NCBI GenBank assembly: GCA_035629175.1
Contig: DASPIL010000098.1
Coordinates: forward strand, 27,677-91,676
DNA from: Verrucomicrobiia bacterium
GTDB taxonomy: Bacteria; Verrucomicrobiota; Verrucomicrobiia; Limisphaerales; DASXHY01
DNA length: 64,000 nt
Direction of reading: 5' to 3'
Below the pieces are notes generated by a model. That model saw nothing but the letters and a program-made list of their open reading frames with translations, was not told the origin of the DNA and ran no database searches. Shown here piece after piece: positions 10,146 to 19,565 of the stretch; the first letter of the stretch is position 1; every line of letters starts with the position of its first letter. The translations under genes and the position numbers were made by a program.

Positions 10146-11431
10146 CGCGGGGGGCGTGCAGGTTTACACTGCCGCCGTTGATGCATTCGACCACTGCCGC
10201 CGTTATTGTCATCGCGCTGATCCTGTTGCGCCTGTCCACGGAGCAATGCCTCGCCTGGCTGAATCGGCGGCACGTGCGGCGCCATGCCGATGCGGTCCCG
10301 GAATCCTTTCGCGGGTTTATAGATTCTGCGACCTACGCGAAATCAGTTCGTTACACCCTCGCACGCAGCCGCTTTGCGCAACTGGAAGGTTTGTATGGGA
10401 CCGCGGTTCTTCTGGTAATCCTGTTCAGTGGCGTGTTGCCGTGGGCGTTCCAGCTGGTTTCAACCGCCTGGGGAGAGTCGGCCTGGGCCATGGCTGCCTT
10501 CCTGTTCATTGTCGGGACTGGCCTGGCGATTCCCGACCTGCCCTTGGAATGGCTGGCGCAGTTTCGATTGGAATCGCGCTTTGGCTTCAACACGACGACG
10601 CAGGCGACCTGGTGGCTTGACCGGCTTAAAGGATTATTGCTGGCGGGGGTGCTGGGTTATCCGCTGCTTGTCCTGGTGCTAAAGATCGTGGACTGGACGG
10701 GCCCGAATTGGTGGCTTTGGGCGTGGGCGGTTATCCTCGGCTTTCAACTGGTGATGATGATCATCGCGCCCGTGCTGATCCTGCCGTTGTTTAACAGGTT
10801 CACGCCACTGCCCGAAGGAAGCCTGCGCGAGCGACTGCTAAAACTGGCGGATCGCACACGCTTTCGGGCGAAGAGCATTGAAGTGATGGATGGCAGCAAA
10901 CGTTCCCGACATTCCAACGCATTCTTCACGGGCCTCGGCGGCTTCCGAAAAATTGTTTTATTCGACACTCTCATCCAGCAATTGTCGGAGCCCGAGCTCG
11001 AAGCCGTGCTGGCCCATGAGATTGGTCATTATCGCAGAAAGCATATTCCGCGGATGTTGATCGTGTCGGCCATCACGTCACTGGCCGGATTCTTCGTTGC
11101 GGGCTGGCTTGTAAGGCAGGCGTGGTTTTATCAGGCGTTCGGATTTGAGCCCGGCAACGCCGCCCCCGCGCTGCTGCTGTTTGCGCTGCTTTCCGGCGTC
11201 GTCACGTTTTGGTTTTCGCCGCTGATGCACGCGTGGTCGCGTCGTCACGAGTATGAGGCAGATGCATTTGCGCGCGAGGCGGTGGAAGGCCCGGATGCGC
11301 TGATTGGGACATTGCGCAAGTTGAATGAAAAGAATCTGAGCAACCTCACGCCGCATCCACTCTACAGCGGGTTCTATTATTCGCATCCAGCGTTGCTGGA
11401 ACGCGAGCAGGCACTGCTTGCGAAACCGTAA
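10142..11431 (+). CDS. M48 family metalloprotease (CAAX prenyl protease 1-like, Ste24 family)
   Basis: This 429-residue protein has an N-terminal multi-helix CAAX-protease domain (about residues 15-215). A zinc peptidase domain follows, with HEIGH at about 292-296 and the third zinc ligand in EYEADAFA (about 378). Family members act at the inner membrane in protein quality control or terminal processing. A GTG start overlaps the rhomboid stop; an ATG 13 codons in (10181) is an alternative that begins exactly at the first hydrophobic helix. Pairing with a rhomboid suggests a shared membrane-proteostasis unit, which is inference. Confidence 0.93.
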   Translation: MTRGACRFTLPPLMHSTTAAVIVIALILLRLSTEQCLAWLNRRHVRRHADAVPESFRGFIDSATYAKSVRYTLARSRFAQLEGLYGTAVLLVILFSGVLPWAFQLVSTAWGESAWAMAAFLFIVGTGLAIPDLPLEWLAQFRLESRFGFNTTTQATWWLDRLKGLLLAGVLGYPLLVLVLKIVDWTGPNWWLWAWAVILGFQLVMMIIAPVLILPLFNRFTPLPEGSLRERLLKLADRTRFRAKSIEVMDGSKRSRHSNAFFTGLGGFRKIVLFDTLIQQLSEPELEAVLAHEIGHYRRKHIPRMLIVSAITSLAGFFVAGWLVRQAWFYQAFGFEPGNAAPALLLFALLSGVVTFWFSPLMHAWSRRHEYEADAFAREAVEGPDALIGTLRKLNEKNLSNLTPHPLYSGFYYSHPALLEREQALLAKP

Positions 11432-11534
11432 GGGACATCGCGCTGCGAACCGTGGGGGGCGGGCTGATATGCAGGGACAGCGCAAGCGCACCGTGCGATT
11501 CCGCGGGACATTTGGGAGCTGGTCCGTGTGGCGC

Positions 11535-11563
11535 TTGACACCTGCGGCTGAAAAATCTAGGTA
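11535..11563 (+). promoter_or_regulatory. Putative sigma70-type promoter for the DUF4861 gene
   Basis: TTGACA (11535-11540), a 17-base spacer, then TAGGTA (11558-11563). The start codon lies 13 bases downstream of the -10 box, so the leader would be very short. It is supported by consensus match only. Confidence 0.4.
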
Positions 11564-11576
11564 GGACAGGCGCTCT

Positions 11577-12740
11577 ATGATTACTACCAAACTCCTCCCG
11601 CTGGCTTTGTGCCTTGTCGTTCCCGCCCTCGCCCCGGCAGCGACGCAGCTCACGGTTACCGCCGTCAACAAACTCCAGTTGTCCCGGCCCAGCCAGACGA
11701 TCGAAGTTTCTGGACGCGATCTTACGCCGCTCGGCACCGACCTAACACGGATTCACGTGCGCGATGCTGCAGGTGGGGAATTGTTGGTTCAGGCTGTGGA
11801 TTCCGACGGCGACACGTACCGCACACCCGACCAGCTGATCTTCCAAGCGGACTTCGCTCCCGGCGAATCTAAAACGTTCACGCTCACGCAAGGGAACAAG
11901 CACGTTTACAGCCTGCAACAGTTCAAGGCGTTTGGCCGATTCAACCGTGAACGCTTCGATGATTTCGCATGGGAAAATGACCGCATCGCGCATCGCACGT
12001 ATGGAAAGGCGCTCGAAACCTGGGAGGGCGAACCGCTGTCGAGCAGCACGATCGACATTTGGTCGAAGCGCACCGGCAGGATGGTGTTGAACGATTGGTA
12101 TCTCGCCGATGATTACCACACCGATCATGGAGACGGCGCGGATTTTTATTCGGCAGGCCTGAGTCGCGGCAACGGCGGCAGCGGCCTTTGGGCGGACGAA
12201 CGGCTCTGGGTTTCGCGAAACTTCGTCAACTCGCGAGTGCTCGCGAACGGCCCGATCCGCGTCCTGTTCGAACTTGTTTATGAGCCATTCAACGTGAACG
12301 GCATCAGTGTCGCGGAGGTGAAACGCGTCTCCCTTGATGCGGGACAGCAGCTGGATCATTACGTCAGCACGTTCAAGCCGTTCACGCGTCCGAATCAGCC
12401 GGCAACGCTCACTGCGGCGGCAGGGTTGAAGAAGGTTTCCGGTGAGCAACTCGAGAACAACGCCGAGCGCGGATGGATCGTGAAATGGGAGCGCGTGGAG
12501 AAGAATGCCGGAAATCAAGGTCTCGCGGTGGTCGCAGATCCGGCATCCGTTGTTAAATCCGCAAGCGACAACCTGAATCAACTCTTGTTGCTCAAGGTGA
12601 CTTCCACGAACACAGTCTCGTACTGGGCGGGTTTCTGTTGGGACCGCGCGGGCCATTTCACCACGCCCGATGCGTGGAAGAACTACGTGGAGGAATTCAG
12701 CCAGGGTCTCGCTTCCCCGATCGCGATCACTGTCAAGTAA
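11577..12740 (+). CDS. DUF4861 family secreted protein
   Basis: This 387-residue protein has a clear signal peptide (cleavage near APAA, residue 22). The rest matches my recollection of DUF4861, a beta-rich family found beside polysaccharide-degradation genes in Bacteroidetes and Verrucomicrobia: an N-terminal VxVxNxLxxxRxxExVE-like strand, then FGRFNRERFDDFAWEND, then YHTDHGDGADFYSAG. No catalytic residues are established for the family, so the function remains unknown. It probably acts in the periplasm or outside. It converges on the receiver-kinase gene with only 22 bases between. Confidence 0.85.
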   Translation: MITTKLLPLALCLVVPALAPAATQLTVTAVNKLQLSRPSQTIEVSGRDLTPLGTDLTRIHVRDAAGGELLVQAVDSDGDTYRTPDQLIFQADFAPGESKTFTLTQGNKHVYSLQQFKAFGRFNRERFDDFAWENDRIAHRTYGKALETWEGEPLSSSTIDIWSKRTGRMVLNDWYLADDYHTDHGDGADFYSAGLSRGNGGSGLWADERLWVSRNFVNSRVLANGPIRVLFELVYEPFNVNGISVAEVKRVSLDAGQQLDHYVSTFKPFTRPNQPATLTAAAGLKKVSGEQLENNAERGWIVKWERVEKNAGNQGLAVVADPASVVKSASDNLNQLLLLKVTSTNTVSYWAGFCWDRAGHFTTPDAWKNYVEEFSQGLASPIAITVK

Positions 12741-12762
12741 CCGCGATGCTCACGCGGTGTCG

Positions 12763-14061
12763 TCAGGCCTGAAGGGTGGCGCAAACCACGTTTGGCATGG
12801 GCAGATCGGACCCCGCGTGGACAGGCGCAGCGGCAGGGACTTTCACAGCGTGACTTCTGCCGTTCCTTGCAGGCGAGGCGGCTGGCCTGGGGAGGGTGCA
12901 GGTGCAGATGGTGCCGTTCTTGGCATTCGGCTCGATATTGAAAGTCGCGCCCACGGTGTTCGCGCGGTAATTCATGATGCGAAGACCCATGCGGTTTTTC
13001 TTTCCTTCCGGCAGGGAAAAGGGAAGGCCGTCGTTCTTGATCGTCAGCACCAGTTGATCGGGAACTTGGGCCGCGGAAATCCAGACTCGCGTGGCCTTGC
13101 CGTGCTTGACCGCATTGCTGATGGCTTCCTGCGCGATCTTGTAGAACTGCATCGTGGTGTTCGCGCTTAGAGGCGGGATCTCGCCCTTGATCACCAGCGA
13201 ACAGGGAATGTTGAACATCTTCTCCACATTGGCCGCGAGGCATTTCAGCACTTCCGCAAGATCATCCCCCTGAACATCGAGTGAACTGAAGCGGCGGGCC
13301 AGATTGTGCGTGTGGTGGATGATTTGATCAACGAGATCCGCGACACGTTCGGCATCCTCTGCGGCGGGATGCTTCTCTTTGGTCAATCGTTGCTGAACCG
13401 CCTGGGCGAGCAGCAGCAGCCCTGTCAGTTTCTGACCGAGATCATCATGAATGTCAAAGCCGATGCGTCGACGTTCATTTTCCGCGATTTCAAGAAGCTC
13501 GGTTTCGAGGCGGCGGCGTTCCTCAAGCAGGCTCTGCAACCGCACGTTGGCCTCCTGCAGGTCCGCAGTCCGTTGTTCAACGCGAAGTTCCAACTCATCG
13601 TGCGCGCGCCGCAGTGCCGCTTCGCATTCGCGCTGAGCCTGTCGCATTTCAGCTTCGCGCAATTCCCGCTCGACCGCTGGAACAAGCCGGGCGAGGCGAT
13701 CCTTCATGATATAATCGTGCGCGCCGGATTTCATCGCCGCGACGGCGGTTTCCTCCTCGATGTGGCCTGATACAATAATGAATGGGACGTCGACACCGCG
13801 CTGTTGGAGAAGTTTCAAAGCCTCTGTGGCGCTGAACATCGGCATGGAATGATCGGCCAGAATCACGTCCCAGCGCGATTCGTCCAGGGCAGCGGTCATT
13901 TCCTCCGACGTTGCCAGGCGGCGGCATTGAACGCGAAGCCCGCCTTTGGTGAGCGCGCGCTCGAGCAGGAACGCATCGGTTTCGGAATCTTCGATCAGCA
14001 AAACCCGCAGCAAGCGGCGGGAGGTTCGGGTGCCGTTTTCCTGAATCTTCTGTGCAATCAT
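12763..14061 (-). CDS. Receiver domain-histidine kinase hybrid
   Basis: This 432-residue soluble protein starts with a receiver domain (phospho-Asp70 in VILADHSMPMF, residues about 18-130). A long coiled coil follows (about 130-195), then HisKA_3 with the phospho-His in GFDIHDDLGQ (about 205) and an HATPase domain (about 300-405; EAISNAVKHG N box). No membrane helix is present, so it is cytoplasmic and must receive its signal from another phosphodonor through the receiver. No output regulator adjoins it. The last 30 residues are Pro/Ala-rich and not part of the fold. Confidence 0.9.
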   Translation of the reverse strand: MIAQKIQENGTRTSRRLLRVLLIEDSETDAFLLERALTKGGLRVQCRRLATSEEMTAALDESRWDVILADHSMPMFSATEALKLLQQRGVDVPFIIVSGHIEEETAVAAMKSGAHDYIMKDRLARLVPAVERELREAEMRQAQRECEAALRRAHDELELRVEQRTADLQEANVRLQSLLEERRRLETELLEIAENERRRIGFDIHDDLGQKLTGLLLLAQAVQQRLTKEKHPAAEDAERVADLVDQIIHHTHNLARRFSSLDVQGDDLAEVLKCLAANVEKMFNIPCSLVIKGEIPPLSANTTMQFYKIAQEAISNAVKHGKATRVWISAAQVPDQLVLTIKNDGLPFSLPEGKKNRMGLRIMNYRANTVGATFNIEPNAKNGTICTCTLPRPAASPARNGRSHAVKVPAAAPVHAGSDLPMPNVVCATLQA

Positions 14062-14275
14062 ACGTGTTACTTCGCCACAGCGGAAACTTCGACCTAAGCG
14101 CGTTTATTTCCGAATGCTAGGAGCGATTATGGTGGGGATTACCCAAGTGCGTTATGGGGTTTTGACCCAGCACCGTGAACAATGTTCAAGTGTCGGAAGA
14201 GGAAGCTCGCCCGGCGTCTGCGACGGCAATTCAAAGAAAGCGCAGGAAAGCTCTCCACTTCTGTCGGTGTGACCC

Positions 14276-15685
14276 TCAGCGCTGAGGCCGGCTGCCCAAG
14301 GATTCCTGAACCACTTCCTGGCCGACCGCGCGATCGAGGCGGGCGCGGGCCACGGCGTAATCGTGCAGCGCCTGGATTTGCGTCGTCCGGGCCTGCGTCA
14401 GGGAAGTTTCAGCATTCAACACGTCCAACTGCGTCGCCGATCCCGCTTCGGTGCGCGCTTTCGCGAGTCGCAGTGCTTCGTCGGCCTCTTCCTGGACCTT
14501 GGATTGCGATTCCAAGACTTCCTTTGCTTCGATGAACGTGGAATAAGCCGTACGCACCTCAAGTTCAATCCTGCGTCCCGCATCGTCGACATCCACCTGC
14601 GCGCGTTCGTGTTCGGCGCGCGCCTGAATCACCCTGCCGCGGGTTTCAAAGCCGTCAAAAATGTTCCAGTTCAATTGGGCTCCCACCACCCAGCCGTCGA
14701 CCTCGCGGCTCAGATCGCTAATATATTGGGAGCTGCGCCATTCGTATCCTGCGAAGCCTTGGAGGCTTGGTTTGTAGCCAGACCGCGCTTGAACGATGTT
14801 TTCGCGCCGAAGCTGTTCTGCTTTGCGCAGGGAACCCAGCTCAGTGCGCCGATTCAAAGCCTGCTGGATGGCATCGGGCAAGGAAACATCATAGGGCGCG
14901 GCCTCGAGTCGATCGGTCAGTTGCAACGGGATATCCTCCCACACCTCGCGCGGCAGATTGTAACCGAGCTGGTTCACCAGGTTGTTTTTCGCGATGCGAA
15001 AAGCGTTTCGGGCGCGGATCAAGTTCGGCCGCTGGTTCGCGACTGCGACTTCGGCTCGCAGCACATTGAAGCGCGGAACTGTTCCAGCGTCGTATCGACG
15101 GCGTTGATCTTCGAGTTCGCGGGTCAGGAGGTTCACGGAAGCTTCGTTCACGACGATCTGCTGTTCGGCGACGAGAACATCGAAGTAGGCGATGCGCGTG
15201 GCGAGGAGAGTGTCAGCGACTGCGGTTTGGTATTCCAGCAGCGCCTGTTCGCGTGTGAGCCGCGCGGCCCGCAGCGCAGAACTGACGCGGCCACCTTCGT
15301 AAATCGATTGAACCAGCTGCACCCCTGCCGCCCAGTTTTGATGCGGGAACTGGGGGCTCCCGCCGACTGGAAACGGCTCGGTAAGATTGGGATCCGTGCT
15401 GACGAACGAGGAAGGGCCGCGGGACGTGGTTGTCTGGATGCGGGGAAGCGCAATGGCGCGGGTCTGGATGACAAGGCCGTATGTGGCCTGCAGGTCGCTG
15501 CGCGCGCGGGCGATGCTGGCATTCTGGCGCAGCGTGATGTTCAAGGCCTCCAGCAGGGACAAAGGTTTTGAAAGCCACGCGGTTTCCTGCGCTGCGGGAG
15601 CGGTGTCAAAGCGCGGCGCGGCGCTTGCAATTGCGGCGCTGGCTGCAATCGAAATCAGAGCTATCACCCGAGTGAACCTTTTCAT
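14276..15685 (-). CDS. TolC family outer-membrane efflux protein
   Basis: I start this 469-residue protein at the ATG at 15685, directly before a signal peptide (MKRFTRVIALIS, cleavage near ASAA). The open frame continues 51 codons upstream without protein-like sequence. The body shows the duplicated TolC/NodT pattern: LSLLEALNITLRQN near the N-terminus, long alternating helices (LLTRELEDQRRRYDAGTVPRFNVLRAEVAVANQ and its second copy LAKARTEAGSATQLDVLNAETSLTQARTTQ). It would form the outer-membrane channel of a tripartite pump. No adaptor or inner-membrane pump gene is adjacent in this window. Confidence 0.93.
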   Translation of the reverse strand: MKRFTRVIALISIAASAAIASAAPRFDTAPAAQETAWLSKPLSLLEALNITLRQNASIARARSDLQATYGLVIQTRAIALPRIQTTTSRGPSSFVSTDPNLTEPFPVGGSPQFPHQNWAAGVQLVQSIYEGGRVSSALRAARLTREQALLEYQTAVADTLLATRIAYFDVLVAEQQIVVNEASVNLLTRELEDQRRRYDAGTVPRFNVLRAEVAVANQRPNLIRARNAFRIAKNNLVNQLGYNLPREVWEDIPLQLTDRLEAAPYDVSLPDAIQQALNRRTELGSLRKAEQLRRENIVQARSGYKPSLQGFAGYEWRSSQYISDLSREVDGWVVGAQLNWNIFDGFETRGRVIQARAEHERAQVDVDDAGRRIELEVRTAYSTFIEAKEVLESQSKVQEEADEALRLAKARTEAGSATQLDVLNAETSLTQARTTQIQALHDYAVARARLDRAVGQEVVQESLGSRPQR

Positions 15686-15873
15686 GAGGCGCACAATATC
15701 TTCACCGCGGCCGGAGCCGACGAGCTTTTTTATATACCGGCAGCGGACCATTCGACGCAGCAGAAACTTATGCGATTGTCTATCGTGAATATACGGGATG
15801 CGAGAATGAGCGATAATTTTTCGTTTAAGTTTGCTCACCGGAAAACCGGCGCATTACCCTTCGGCTTCGCACT

Positions 15874-16299
15874 ATGCTCAGTGGTATCAATAAGTTGTTT
15901 GGCCAGCGGCAGGCCCCCCAGGCCGCTCCGTCTGCGCCAGTCTCACCCAGTCGTTCACCCATTTCCCAAGGCAGCCGGCCAACCTACGCCAAGGTTTTTC
16001 GCTGGCGCCTCCCGGAAGGACATGCACAACCGCCGTCCGTCGTTGAAGTAGCGGGATCGTTCAACGGCTGGCAAAAGGTTTCCATGCAGCGGGATGCCAG
16101 CACCAATTCGTGGCAAACCACGATCGACCAGATTCCAGCAAACAAGACACATCATTATATGATCCTCGTGGACGGGCAGCCGGTTCATGATCGCAATGCC
16201 GACGGTTTTGCGATGCCAGCCGGACCTGACGAGCAGCGTTATCAGTTGATTACTGAGCGCGGCCCGCGAGTGTTCATGCTGTTCGCCCAGGCGAAATAG
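15874..16299 (+). CDS. Small CBM48-like (glycogen-binding/AMPK-beta-like) protein
   Basis: This 141-residue protein has a Pro/Ser-rich N-terminal segment (residues 1-35) and then one early-set beta-sandwich. It shows the VEVAGSFNGWQKVSMQRD strand pair and the HHYMILVDGQPVHDRNADGF segment typical of CBM48/AMPK1-type glycogen-binding modules. There is no catalytic domain. In known proteins this module docks enzymes or kinases to alpha-glucan, so a stand-alone copy may be a glycogen-associated adaptor. It is divergent from tolC with 188 bases between. Confidence 0.8.
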   Translation: MLSGINKLFGQRQAPQAAPSAPVSPSRSPISQGSRPTYAKVFRWRLPEGHAQPPSVVEVAGSFNGWQKVSMQRDASTNSWQTTIDQIPANKTHHYMILVDGQPVHDRNADGFAMPAGPDEQRYQLITERGPRVFMLFAQAK

Positions 16300-16444
16300 C
16301 CCGCTCCGCACGGGCGCCCACAATCGGGGTTGCAACGTTCGCGAGCTTTCGCGAACCCCACGGCTTTTTTCGAGCGCCCATTCGAAAACAGCCGCTTGAG
16401 AAATTTCGCCCAGGCTCTAATCTCGGTTCAACTTACAAATTCCC

Positions 16445-16828
16445 ATGGCTACCAAAACGATCATCAAACCTGCCAAATCCCCCGCCGCTGTTGGTCCTTA
16501 CAATCACGCCATTAAAGTCGGCGACCTCCTGTTTTGCGCCGGCCAGATTCCCATTGACCCAAAGGACGGCAGCCTGGTTCCGGGCAGCATCCAGGTGCAA
16601 ACGGAACGCGTGCTGGAGAACGTGAAGTCAATTCTCGAAGATCAAGGATTGACGTTTGCGAACGTGGTGAAGAGCACGGTTTTCATGACGAACCTGGGTG
16701 ATTTCGCGGGGATGAACGAGGTATACGCGAAGTACTTCACGAAAGATTTTCCCGCGCGCTCCACGATTCAGGTCGCTGCGCTTCCTAAGGGCGCCAATGT
16801 GGAGATTGAAGTCGTCGCACATTTTTAA
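16445..16828 (+). CDS. ridA: RidA family reactive imine/enamine deaminase
   Basis: This 127-residue protein has the full-length RidA/YjgF fold. It shows the N-terminal PAAVGPYNHAI segment, FCAGQIPIDP, TVFMTNLGDFAGMNEVY, the substrate-binding Arg in PARSTIQV, and the terminal VEIEVVA. RidA proteins hydrolyse 2-aminoacrylate and related imines released by PLP enzymes such as threonine dehydratase. It is a compact monocistronic gene with no metabolic neighbour. Confidence 0.95.
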   Translation: MATKTIIKPAKSPAAVGPYNHAIKVGDLLFCAGQIPIDPKDGSLVPGSIQVQTERVLENVKSILEDQGLTFANVVKSTVFMTNLGDFAGMNEVYAKYFTKDFPARSTIQVAALPKGANVEIEVVAHF

Positions 16829-16872
16829 CAATCAACTGGCGCGGAAACCTTGCTCCAACCGCGTTTGAATTT

Positions 16873-17400
16873 ATGAGGAAATCCTGGAAGGATAAACTGG
16901 CCGATGACAAAAACCTGCCGCGGGTCTTCCAGGTGCCGGGCGAGATGGCCAGGCGGTTCGGGGCCGGCATGATGGTGATCCCGGCGCCGCGCGAAGTGGA
17001 CGCCCTCATGAAGCGAGTGCCGAAGGGACGGGTTGTGACGATCAATGAACTTCGCAGCGCCGTGGCGTCGCGTCACCAAGCGGATATGGCGTGCCCCATC
17101 ACGACTGGAATTTTCTCTTGGATTGCCGCGCATGCCGCAGCTGAAGCAAGTTCTCTCGGTTCGAAACGAATCACGCCCTACTGGCGCACGTTGAAAAACG
17201 GCGGGGAGGTGAATCCAAAGTATCCCGGGGGTCTTGAAGAAGTCAGCAAACGTCTGCGTGCGGAATGCCACGAAATAGAAAAGCGCGGCAAGCGCGCGTA
17301 TGTCGTCGATTTCACAAATGTCCTCGTCAGCGGAAAGCGCCTTCTGGGGGCATCCGGATCGTCACGCAAGCCAATGCCGCGGTCGGGCAAGCGCGCATGA
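16873..17400 (+). CDS. MGMT-family DNA-binding domain protein without PCHR motif
   Basis: This 175-residue protein resembles the winged-helix C-terminal domain of O6-alkylguanine-DNA alkyltransferases: VDALMKRVPKGRVVTINELR, then ACPITTGIFSWIAA, then KRITPYWRTLKNGGEVNPKYPGG. The catalytic PCHR is replaced by CPITT, so it is not a normal alkyl acceptor. Related proteins annotated simply as MGMT family have this same sequence. It overlaps rmuC by four bases (ATGA), which suggests a joint role in DNA damage tolerance (inference). Confidence 0.8.
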   Translation: MRKSWKDKLADDKNLPRVFQVPGEMARRFGAGMMVIPAPREVDALMKRVPKGRVVTINELRSAVASRHQADMACPITTGIFSWIAAHAAAEASSLGSKRITPYWRTLKNGGEVNPKYPGGLEEVSKRLRAECHEIEKRGKRAYVVDFTNVLVSGKRLLGASGSSRKPMPRSGKRA

Positions 17401-18764
17401 CTGCTGTCGGTTATTTCGTCATTGGTTTTGTGCTGGGCGGGGGTGTTTGCTTTGCCATCGGCTGGCTCATAGGTTCCCGCAAAAGTGCTGTTCCTGCGGA
17501 CAACCGATTGGAAAGCGAGTTGCGACAGCAGGTTGCGCAGCGGGAGGCGGAGTTGATTCAACTGCGGGCGCAGCTGGTTGAAGCCACCAACGCCCGGGCG
17601 GCTGCGGAGGCAAAGAGATCCGCCGCTGAAAACCTGCTTTCGGAACAGCGGACGCTTCACGAGAACAGCATGGGTGCACTGCAAGAGGCGCAGTCGAAGG
17701 CGCTTGCCGATTTGCGGGACGCTTTTAAGGCATTAAGCGCGGATGCCCTGAAGCAAACCGCCCCGGAGTTCCTGCGATTGGCGGAGCAGAGTCTTGGTCG
17801 ATTCCAGGAAGCGGCGAAAGGGGATCTGGCGCAACGACAGGAATCCATCAAGACGCTTGTTGAACCGTTGAAACAACAGCTCGAGTCCTATCAGAAGCGC
17901 CTTCAGCAGAGTGAGGCCGCGCAGTCATCGACCCTCGGCGAGGTGAAGAAGCAATTGGAGTTGTTGTCGCAACAAAGTGAATCGCTTGCGAACGAAACCC
18001 AGCAGTTTCGGATGGTGCTGCGCTCGAATCAGGCGCGCGGCCGATGGGGTGAAGAAACCTTGCGACGGGTGGTCGAGGCGGCCGGATTGAGCGCCCATTG
18101 CGACTTTGTCGAGCAGACCAAGGAGGGGGATTCCAAGCCTGACCTGATGGTGCGCCTTCCGGGTAACCGTTTGATCATTGTTGATTCCAAGGTTCCCGAT
18201 TTTGATTTCCTGACTGCGCTGGAAACGGCGGATCCAGTGAAGCGCGCGACATCCCTTGCATCGCACGCTGCAAAGCTGCGATCCACGATCAAGTCACTGG
18301 CGGAGCGCGATTATCCGCGCCAATTCCCGCATGCCTTGGACTACGTCGTTTTGTTTGTTCCCGCTGAATCGCTGTTTAGCGCCGCACTCGAGGGGGATCA
18401 GGAATTGATTGTCTGGGCGGCAGGGAAGCGGATCCTGCTCGCCACGCCCGCGTCCTTGATTGCGCTGCTTCGGTCGGTGGCTGTGAGCTGGCAGCAACAT
18501 GCGGAAACAGAGAATGCGGCAGCAATCGCCGAGGCGGCGCAGGATTTATTCACGCGCGTTTGCAAGTTCACGGAACATTTCGAACGCATCCGCGCGGGCC
18601 TGGACCGCGCCAACAACGCCTACAATGACGCTGTGGGAAGTTACGAGCGCATGGTGCGACCGGCGGGCGATCGCATCCAGAAGCTGCGTGGCGGCGCGAC
18701 CCAGAAAGAGCTGGCGGAAATCGTCCCACTGGAAGCAAATCTTCGGCTGCCGCCTGCTTCCTGA
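17397..18764 (+). CDS. rmuC: DNA recombination protein RmuC
   Basis: With the ATG at 17397 this is 455 residues. It has one N-terminal membrane helix (VGYFVIGFVLGGGVCFAIGWLIG), a long coiled coil (about residues 35-200), then the RmuC nuclease-like core (NQARGRWGEETLRRVVEAAGL, DLMVRLPGNRLIIVDSKVPDFDF, FVPAESLFSAALE). RmuC limits DNA inversions at short repeats in E. coli. An open frame extends 44 codons upstream but overlaps the MGMT gene and lacks its own protein pattern; the ATGA overlap supports the chosen start. Confidence 0.93.
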   Translation: MTAVGYFVIGFVLGGGVCFAIGWLIGSRKSAVPADNRLESELRQQVAQREAELIQLRAQLVEATNARAAAEAKRSAAENLLSEQRTLHENSMGALQEAQSKALADLRDAFKALSADALKQTAPEFLRLAEQSLGRFQEAAKGDLAQRQESIKTLVEPLKQQLESYQKRLQQSEAAQSSTLGEVKKQLELLSQQSESLANETQQFRMVLRSNQARGRWGEETLRRVVEAAGLSAHCDFVEQTKEGDSKPDLMVRLPGNRLIIVDSKVPDFDFLTALETADPVKRATSLASHAAKLRSTIKSLAERDYPRQFPHALDYVVLFVPAESLFSAALEGDQELIVWAAGKRILLATPASLIALLRSVAVSWQQHAETENAAAIAEAAQDLFTRVCKFTEHFERIRAGLDRANNAYNDAVGSYERMVRPAGDRIQKLRGGATQKELAEIVPLEANLRLPPAS

Positions 18765-18784
18765 TGCGAAAAATTCAACTATCA

Positions 18785-19010
18785 GGAACAAATCGTACCG
18801 CACGGCCAAAAGACTTGGGGCAACGCTCCGAAATCGCACGTCAAGGCAACAAAACCGTAGGGCAACGCCCCCCAATCATAGAGCAGACCGCACGAATCGT
18901 AAGGCGGAGCGGCCGAATTGTAGGATGGAGGACCGAATCTTAAGTCCCGTGCCCGAAATCTCAGGTTCAAGCGGCTAAACCGTAAGTTTAAGGACGGAAT
19001 CGTGGCGCAG
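18785..19010. repeat. Degenerate tandem array, 11 units at 20-21 bp spacing
   Basis: Eleven imperfect units share a core close to CGAATCGTAAG. I anchored each on the base corresponding to the first T of ATCGT, at 18793, 18814, 18834/5, 18855, 18876, 18897, 18918, 18938, 18959, 18980 and 19000. Spacings are 20 or 21, averaging 20.7, which is two turns of B-DNA. Because spacing is not a multiple of three throughout, the repeat is kept at DNA level, not as a protein repeat. It starts 21 bases after the rmuC stop. Function is unknown. Confidence 0.7.
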
Positions 19011-19565
19011 CGCACAGTACTCGCTGGTCCAGTCAACGAAATCCCAAGGGCGGGCTCCCGAATACTATGGTGGTACGAATTCACACGAATCAGCAGAGCC
19101 TTTGATGGATGGGACGCAGCGTGTGGGTAACCGATTGAAGGCTCCAAGCTGAAGCTGAATTCCGCTTCTTGTGTCTCAGGAGTGGATGATTTCTCCCCCA
19201 GGGAATGGCCAGTGATGCCACGCTTCGTTGCCAGGAACACACCCGATCCAGGCAGGTTACTTATGGTCAGGCAATTATCACGAGCGGTTTGATGAACTTG
19301 ACACCCCATCGAAGATCCGGCTTCGCAATTCGCAACCTAAAGTATTCCGCCTTTTTCGTGGCAACAACCGGTCGTGGTTGAACAGGGCAACTTCATAAAC
19401 TTATAACCATCGATTTGCGCGTAACAGTCGAATCCCAAGCTGTGCATATCAGAAGCGCCGCAAATTCCACTGCGAGGCAAACTTATAAGAAATGGGTCTG
19501 GCATTGCTGATGCTGATGATAACAACTAACTGGAGCCAAAAAGCGAAGGTTAGAAAGGAAATCCT
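19011..19565. other. Non-coding region upstream of the 243-residue unknown gene
   Basis: I see no supported gene in these 555 bases. Open frames are short, lack ribosome sites, and one on the minus strand merely reads through the phased repeats. The end of the region supplies a good ribosome-binding site (AAAGGAA, seven bases before the ATG) for the next gene. Confidence 0.5.

Noticed and set aside
14363..15571. 402-codon open frame antisense to tolC
   Set aside because: The TolC reading on the other strand shows full family motifs; this one shows none.
16337..16356. Hairpin with 8-bp arms as a terminator of the CBM48-like gene
   Set aside because: The stem is perfect but the T tract starts eight bases later, so I did not call a terminator.
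18785..19010. CRISPR array or repeat protein reading
   Set aside because: Units are degenerate and adjacent with no unique spacers, and 20/21-base steps shift the frame, so neither CRISPR nor a heptad-repeat protein fits.
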